A stretch of 10,639 nt of DNA, from contig JAUWTY010000022.1 in assembly GCA_030614485.1 (NCBI GenBank), forward strand, positions 1-10,639, in the 5' to 3' direction. The notes beneath the pieces were generated by a model. It was not told the DNA's origin. It saw only the letters and a program-made list of their open reading frames with translations, and did no database searches. The stretch's first letter is position 1; each line of letters begins with the position of its first letter. This stretch comes from Methanosarcinales archaeon. GTDB taxonomy: Archaea; Halobacteriota; Methanosarcinia; Methanosarcinales; Methanocomedenaceae. Shown here in pieces: positions 6,842 to 10,639 of this stretch. Made by a program: the position numbers and the translations under genes.

Positions 6842-7624
6842 ATGCAAGTAAAAGATATAATGACAGAACCAGTTACGATTGATAAATCGGACACGCTATC
6901 GCACGCACTTGACATAATGGAAAAACAAAAAACCAGAAGACTTCTTGTGATGCACAATAACCAGATACATGGTATAGTGACCATGCGCTCCATTACAAAA
7001 GAACTGGGAACAAGAAAAAAGGCAAACCTTCCCGCTTCGGCCATGCATGTAGCCACGGCGACCACTGATAAGTTCAATAAGGTGTTGCCTGATATGCCGG
7101 TAAACGATGGGGTGGTTCTTATGATTAAGAACGACGGGGTATTGCTGGTTATTGATAACGATAAAGTGCTGGGCTGGGTAACGCCACAGGAGGTTATTAA
7201 AAAGTATCCTTTTAATGACTCAATGGTGCGTGAAATTATGCGCCAGCCAATTACAATCGGACCTGAAGAACGGGTGATACATGCCAGGAGAATTATGCTT
7301 GATAACAATATCGGAAGACTGCCTGTACTTGAGAACGATGGGCTTATAGGAATCATAACCGAAAATGATATCGCCAATGGTCTGAGGGCATTCCGGGACC
7401 TTGTAGAAGGCAGCAAACAGGATAACAGGATAAAGAACCTGCTGGTTGAAGATATTATGAGCAGGGGAGTTATTTCTGCCAATTTAGATACGATGGTGCA
7501 GGAAGCGGTTAACCTGATGCTTGATAAAAATCTTGGTGGATTGCCTGTTTTGAATGAAAAGGAAGTAGTCACGGGATTGATCACACGTCGAAGCCTGCTT
7601 GAAGCCATTGCACAGAAACTGTAG
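6842..7624 (+). CDS. Four-CBS-domain protein with degenerate ligand motifs, fifth of the array
   Basis: The 260-residue protein starts MQVKDIMTEP, much like the fourth CBS protein, suggesting tandem duplication. The positions equivalent to the ribose-contacting Asp are GIVTMRS (44-50, Ser), GWVTPQE (111-117, Glu), GIITEND (170-176, Asp) and GLITRRS (245-251, Ser), so only the third motif looks canonical. CBS 2 (about 64-121) is strongly diverged. The protein may bind ligand at one site only, bind a different ligand, or act mainly as a scaffold with other array members. It lies 11 nt after the preceding CBS gene and 13 nt before the RNA-ligase gene, which ties ligase expression to the array. 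It is soluble, with no output domain. Family call firm, function unknown. Confidence 0.87.
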   Translation: MQVKDIMTEPVTIDKSDTLSHALDIMEKQKTRRLLVMHNNQIHGIVTMRSITKELGTRKKANLPASAMHVATATTDKFNKVLPDMPVNDGVVLMIKNDGVLLVIDNDKVLGWVTPQEVIKKYPFNDSMVREIMRQPITIGPEERVIHARRIMLDNNIGRLPVLENDGLIGIITENDIANGLRAFRDLVEGSKQDNRIKNLLVEDIMSRGVISANLDTMVQEAVNLMLDKNLGGLPVLNEKEVVTGLITRRSLLEAIAQKL

Positions 7625-7637
7625 ATAAATACTTCGT

Positions 7638-8810
7638 ATGAGTAAAAGTCAGGAAGTTCTGGATGAAGAATTTGTAAGACTCTCATCAATTGCTCTGGGG
7701 ATACCGGAATCAAGATTATCCGGTATGCTTGAGAGAAGAATCCTGCAAAAAGTGTCCAGATTCTTTCCTGACCATTACCGTTTTGACAAAGGTATAGCCG
7801 GGTTTGAGACCGGAACGGCTCTTTTTAAGACAGATGAGGGTATCGAGACGGTAAGAGGATTCCCGAAGATACAGCGTGCTATGATGCTTGGGGTCGGTAT
7901 TGCCACACATTTTGAAGGGGTACCGGAAGTGGCTGTTGAAGAAAAAATGAATGGTTACAATGTAAGGGTGGCAAGCATTAAAGGTACGGTGATTGCACTG
8001 ACCAGAGGAGGACTGGTGTGCCCGTATACTACTGAAAGAGTGCTGGAAGATGGGGGGAGGGAACTTTTCATAGACCACCCTGACCTGGTACTATGTGGCG
8101 AAATGGTGGGGCCTGATAATCCATATGTGCCAAAGGACATATACCCCGAAGTTGATAGCATTTCGTTTTTTATTTTCGATATTAGACATAAGAATTCGGG
8201 TGAACCCCTGACAATAGATGAAAAACACGAACTGTGTAGCCACTATAATATCAAGACTGTTCCGTATTTCGGGAAATTCTCCCTTGATGAAGCTGCCCAC
8301 AGTATTGCCGGTATTATCAGGGAACTGGGTAAGAACGGCAGGGAAGGGGTGGTGATAAAGGACCCTGGAATGAAAATCCCTGCCATCAAATATACCAGTT
8401 CCCAGAGTAACAATAGCGACCTCAAATATGCGTTTGGGTTCTACAATGATTATGGACAGGATTTTTTCTTTTCAAGGGTGGTACGGGAAGGCTTCCAGGC
8501 CGTTGAATGGGATGAAGATGAGGATACATTGCATGAAAGATGCTGCCGACTTGGTGAGAGTATCCTGAAACCTATGGTCAACACCATAAAAAAGCGGCAG
8601 CAGGGTGAGCGCATTACAGAAGAGGTACAAATACGGGTGCAAAGCCTTGATACTGCAAATAAGTTTGAGGAGCATTTAAGGCGGCTGGGTATAGATGCAC
8701 AGTTCGATGAGCCGCAACTGGTGGACGGACATTACCTTATTGTCATCAGGAAGTTCAACCAGAGCACAAACGACCGTACAAGCGCTATACTTAACGGTCA
8801 GTTGTGGTAA
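7638..8810 (+). CDS. ATP-dependent RNA ligase, archaeal Rnl3 type
   Basis: The 390-residue enzyme is predicted to seal 5'-phosphate and 3'-hydroxyl RNA ends through ligase-AMP and RNA-adenylate intermediates. Nucleotidyltransferase motifs appear in order: motif I EEKMNGYNVR with Lys103 as the expected AMP-bound residue, GEMVG (154-158, motif III), FFIFDIR (177-183, IIIa), EGVVIKD (236-242, IV) and AIKYTS (249-254, V). The helical N-terminal region and the C-terminal domain (about 270-390) match the layout and roughly 380-residue length of archaeal ligases such as Pab1020 and MthRnl, which form homodimers and can circularise RNA. It begins 13 nt after the fifth CBS gene without an obvious ribosome-binding site, so it may rely on coupling. 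The biological substrate in archaea is unsettled; box C/D RNA or rRNA circles and RNA repair are candidates. Confidence 0.92.
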   Translation: MSKSQEVLDEEFVRLSSIALGIPESRLSGMLERRILQKVSRFFPDHYRFDKGIAGFETGTALFKTDEGIETVRGFPKIQRAMMLGVGIATHFEGVPEVAVEEKMNGYNVRVASIKGTVIALTRGGLVCPYTTERVLEDGGRELFIDHPDLVLCGEMVGPDNPYVPKDIYPEVDSISFFIFDIRHKNSGEPLTIDEKHELCSHYNIKTVPYFGKFSLDEAAHSIAGIIRELGKNGREGVVIKDPGMKIPAIKYTSSQSNNSDLKYAFGFYNDYGQDFFFSRVVREGFQAVEWDEDEDTLHERCCRLGESILKPMVNTIKKRQQGERITEEVQIRVQSLDTANKFEEHLRRLGIDAQFDEPQLVDGHYLIVIRKFNQSTNDRTSAILNGQLW

Positions 8811-8863
8811 GTATTCAACCGGGTATAGGTTTATGTAACCTGCAGGTCATGTATGGCAAAATA

Positions 8864-9484
8864 ATGGTATCTTACAAGAAGAACCCGGATGTAGATTATG
8901 AAATAGTTTTTGTTGGACGCTCAAATGTGGGCAAGTCCACACTCATTCGCAGCCTTACCGGCAAGAATGTGGCTGTTGGGAGACGGCCGGGTGTTACCCT
9001 GAGACCATCCCACTTACAATTCGGGGACCTGGTGGTTACTGACATGCCTGGTTTCGGGTTCATGCGTGGCATTAAAGAACACAAACAGGATCTTGTTAAG
9101 ACTGCATTTGTCAGGTATATTGAAAAGTACAGGGACCGGATTATCCTGACTGTGCTTGTATTAGACGGCAAGTCTTTTGCTGAGGTGGTGGACCGATGGG
9201 AAGGGAGAGGGGAGATTCCTATTGAGGTTGAAATGTTCCAGTTTCTCCATGAACTGAACCTGGATGTGATAGTGGCTGTCAATAAGATGGATAAGATCAA
9301 GGACATTGATGGTGTCATGAACGGTGTGGCCCAGAGGCTTGATATGCTACCACCCTGGCGCCAGTGGCTTAATGTGCTGACACCCATTAGCGCAAAGAAA
9401 AAGGATGTTAAGGCACTTACCGGATTGATACGAAGCAGAATTCATAACCTGGGCCGGGATGACCTGCTGGCCTGGATACGATAA
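8864..9484 (+). CDS. engB: EngB (YihA) family GTP-binding protein
   Basis: TRAFAC-class GTPase; bacterial EngB is needed for large-subunit ribosome assembly, and the archaeal relatives are assumed to act similarly. From ATG 8864 the product is 206 residues, typical for the family. G motifs in order: G1 GRSNVGKST (18-26), G2 Thr45 in PGVTLRP, G3 DMPG (60-63), G4 NKMD (140-143) and G5 SAK (176-178). Longer starts at GTG 8804 (overlapping the ligase end) and ATG 8849 are possible. I chose 8864 because the product then begins just before the conserved DYEIVFVGRSN. No start has a good ribosome-binding site. A TATA-like TTTATGTA (8830-8837) would suit a nearly leaderless transcript. A 10-bp palindrome (8838-8847) also lies here. 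Family certain, start uncertain. Confidence 0.9.
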   Translation: MVSYKKNPDVDYEIVFVGRSNVGKSTLIRSLTGKNVAVGRRPGVTLRPSHLQFGDLVVTDMPGFGFMRGIKEHKQDLVKTAFVRYIEKYRDRIILTVLVLDGKSFAEVVDRWEGRGEIPIEVEMFQFLHELNLDVIVAVNKMDKIKDIDGVMNGVAQRLDMLPPWRQWLNVLTPISAKKKDVKALTGLIRSRIHNLGRDDLLAWIR

Positions 9485-9502
9485 GAGATTAATCTCTTTT
9501 TT
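9483..9502 (+). terminator. Palindrome plus T-run after engB
   Basis: A perfect 16-bp palindrome, AAGAGATT-AATCTCTT (9483-9498), overlaps the engB stop codon and runs into six consecutive T (9497-9502). The T-run alone fits an archaeal terminator. It probably closes the CBS-ligase-engB transcription run. Its weak AT-rich stem keeps confidence moderate. Confidence 0.6.
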
Positions 9503-9507
9503 ATAAC

Positions 9508-9531
9508 CGCAGAGGCGCAGAGAAAACAGAG
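9508..9531 (+). repeat. Short degenerate repeat built on CGCAGAG
   Basis: CGCAGAG occurs at 9508-9514 and 9516-9522, followed by a partial copy CAGAG at 9527-9531. From memory, similar CGCAGAG strings recur in intergenic spacers of many bacteria and archaea; I could not check this genome for other copies. It encodes nothing recognisable. Confidence 0.5.
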
Positions 9532-9550
9532 GGTGTCCACAATGAATCTC

Positions 9551-9569
9551 CTCCCGGCAGAGCTGGGGG
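9551..9569 (+). other. GC-rich hairpin in the engB-small gene spacer
   Basis: CTCCCGGC can pair with GCTGGGGG across an AGA triloop, giving an 8-bp stem with two G-U pairs in RNA. No T-run follows on either strand, so it is not an ordinary terminator. It may belong to the neighbouring repeat or mark a small RNA. The rest of 9485-9658 holds no convincing gene. Confidence 0.35.
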
Positions 9570-9658
9570 TATAACGATTAAAATAATGGTTTAGGTTAAG
9601 ATACAGCATTTCCAAAAGATACTTACATATCCTATTGTACCATATAGCAATTTTATAC

Positions 9659-9853
9659 ATGTCAGATAAAGTGATTGATTTTAAAAAAACGCTGGGCAAT
9701 GAGGAGGCCAATGCTTCATCTATATGGAATCAATTAAAAATATTGGAAAGGAAACTTTTTCAAGTTTATTCTCTTTACAGGATTTTCCAGTTAATACTTA
9801 TTGCTCTGATTATCTCTGTCGTTTTGTATTTACTATACATAAACCTGTTTTAA
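9659..9853 (+). CDS. Small C-terminally anchored membrane protein (hypothetical)
   Basis: From ATG 9659 the product is 64 residues: a charged, probably helical N-terminal part (about 1-41) and one hydrophobic segment (about 42-62, rich in Ile and Leu) ending INLF right at the C terminus. This layout is that of a tail-anchored or single-pass small membrane protein with its N terminus in the cytoplasm. A longer frame from TTG 9635 exists but has no support. No ribosome-binding site is visible, and a weak TATA-like TTACATAT (9623-9630) would fit a leaderless transcript. It converges on the ferredoxin gene with 6 bp between the two stops. I do not recognise the family. It could be an unexpressed frame, but the polar-then-hydrophobic layout argues for a real protein. 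Confidence 0.5.
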   Translation: MSDKVIDFKKTLGNEEANASSIWNQLKILERKLFQVYSLYRIFQLILIALIISVVLYLLYINLF

Positions 9854-9859
9854 CATCTA

Positions 9860-10639
9860 TTACGGCCTGTCAACCATCCGGATAGCACCTTCAGGACACA
9901 CACGCCTGCACAATCCGCAGCCAAAACACGCTTCTTTATCGGCAATGACTATTCCCCCGCTTTCATATCTCACTCCAAAGGGACAGGCGGGTATGCACAG
10001 GTTGCAGCCGTTGCACTTATCTGTTAGTGTCATGGCGATCTCATGCCCTTTATGCAGTGCTGAGGTTACGCCCATGCGCAGCCCCTCTATGCCGTGGCAG
10101 ACTTTGTTATCGCAGTTGCAGATGGTTGAGATGAATGGGGGTTTTACGGTCCATACGCTGTGGAAGCAGCCCTTGTCCTCGTACTGCTCTATTATCTCTT
10201 TTGCTTCTTCAGGCGAGATGTTGATGTGTTTCAATTCTGGTATGTCATCGGCCAGGTCGCCAAAGGCTCCCACACCAATACAGCATGCTTCGTTGTTTCC
10301 ATTTATGTGGCGGCAAAAGCAGTCGAACAGGGCCACATGTCCTGAAATGTCCACAATCCGCTGTGCTTCCTCAAGGGTGATGACCTGACCTATATGGTAC
10401 TTTTCTACTGTCCTGTTGGCAACTGGTCGCACTGCATATTTTAACACCGGGGTCTTGAGCAATAGCGGCATTCCCTTTAGCAGCATTTCATATTTGGACA
10501 TGAACAGTGACCTGGGTGTTTTTTCACCGGATGTGTCGAGATAGATGGCACGGGCAAGTTCAAGCCGCTGTTTATCATCCAGGTGCTTTTTATCAAAGTT
10601 ATCCACATGGTGGAACCACTTGTTGCCTTTCCCGTGCTG
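9860..10639 (-). CDS. Ferredoxin-like 4Fe-4S protein (5' end off window)
   Basis: Iron-sulfur protein, 259 codons visible. A GTG at 10606 could serve as start, but the frame continues to the window edge with plausible codons (ending upstream HGKGNKWFHH), so the true start is probably outside. Counting from that GTG, the C terminus carries two classical 4Fe-4S clusters, CxxCxxCxxxCP at Cys198-208 and Cys227-237. The middle has a further cysteine-rich part: CFC (96-98), CC (108-109), Cys147, CNC (163-165) and Cys170, with conserved-looking neighbours (RHINGN, GCFHS). This resembles a ferredoxin family I recall from anaerobes in which that middle domain may bind another cluster or metal. It has no membrane segment and is likely a cytoplasmic electron carrier or a redox-enzyme subunit. 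The partner enzyme is not visible. It is convergent with the small membrane-protein gene. Confidence 0.88.
   Translation of the reverse strand, partial: QHGKGNKWFHHVDNFDKKHLDDKQRLELARAIYLDTSGEKTPRSLFMSKYEMLLKGMPLLLKTPVLKYAVRPVANRTVEKYHIGQVITLEEAQRIVDISGHVALFDCFCRHINGNNEACCIGVGAFGDLADDIPELKHINISPEEAKEIIEQYEDKGCFHSVWTVKPPFISTICNCDNKVCHGIEGLRMGVTSALHKGHEIAMTLTDKCNGCNLCIPACPFGVRYESGGIVIADKEACFGCGLCRRVCPEGAIRMVDRP

Noticed and set aside
3426..7624. CRISPR array, tRNA or rRNA within the window
   Set aside because: No regularly spaced identical DNA repeats, cloverleaf or rRNA-like sequence was seen; the repetition here is at protein-domain level.
6817..7713. Long minus-strand open frame opposite the fifth CBS gene
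   Set aside because: The plus strand encodes unmistakable CBS motifs with ribosome-binding sites; the antisense product is serine/isoleucine-rich shadow sequence.
8804..8863. EngB start at GTG 8804
   Set aside because: It overlaps the ligase end and adds 20 residues with no family counterpart and no ribosome-binding site; kept only as an alternative.
9442..9711. Minus-strand open frame of 89 codons
   Set aside because: It runs across the engB end, the terminator palindrome and the repeat, has no family resemblance and no ribosome-binding site.

Overview
The window is archaeal chromosome, most likely from a methanogen or ANME-type relative within Methanosarcinales. The lineage is inferred from gene content and the look of the proteins, not from any search. 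Supporting signs are archaeal TATA boxes with a Shine-Dalgarno site in front of most but not all starts, an archaeal-type Rnl3 RNA ligase, an archaeal-style EngB GTPase, a zinc-ribbon CBS protein and multi-CBS proteins of a type I associate with methanogens. All coding regions read as intact. The two end genes run off the window.

Left part (1-3140, minus strand): the front half of a branched-chain amino-acid (HAAT family) ABC importer operon, transcribed right to left as livK (lipoprotein solute receptor), livH and livM (permeases). The ATPase genes would lie off the left edge. A hairpin followed by a T-rich tract sits between livK and livH and looks like a partial terminator that would make more receptor than permease.

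Divergent control region (3131-3425): it carries a TATA box for livK and one for the CBS genes, plus three symmetric elements: a 10-bp palindrome next to the livK TATA box, a 16-bp palindrome in the middle, and an 11-bp motif present once in front of each promoter in the same orientation relative to transcription.

Centre (3426-7624, plus strand): five consecutive genes built almost entirely of CBS domains. By my count they hold 18 CBS motifs (2+4+4+4+4). The first also carries a C-terminal zinc ribbon. A 177-bp AT-rich gap with its own TATA box splits them into groups of two and three. CBS pairs (Bateman modules) usually bind adenine nucleotides or S-adenosyl compounds, so this looks like a sensor array. 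Its output is unknown.

Right part: an ATP-dependent Rnl3-type RNA ligase starts 13 nt after the last CBS gene, and the EngB GTPase gene follows closely, so the last CBS genes, ligase and engB may share a transcript. This run ends in a palindrome with a T-run. A gene-poor stretch (9485-9658) follows with a short CGCAGAG repeat and a GC-rich hairpin, then a small gene for a C-terminally anchored membrane protein. A cysteine-rich ferredoxin-like protein is encoded convergently and is open at the right edge.

Working model (inference): amino-acid import and a nucleotide-sensing CBS array are controlled from one shared divergent region, while the RNA ligase and ribosome-assembly GTPase at the distal end could link energy state to RNA metabolism.
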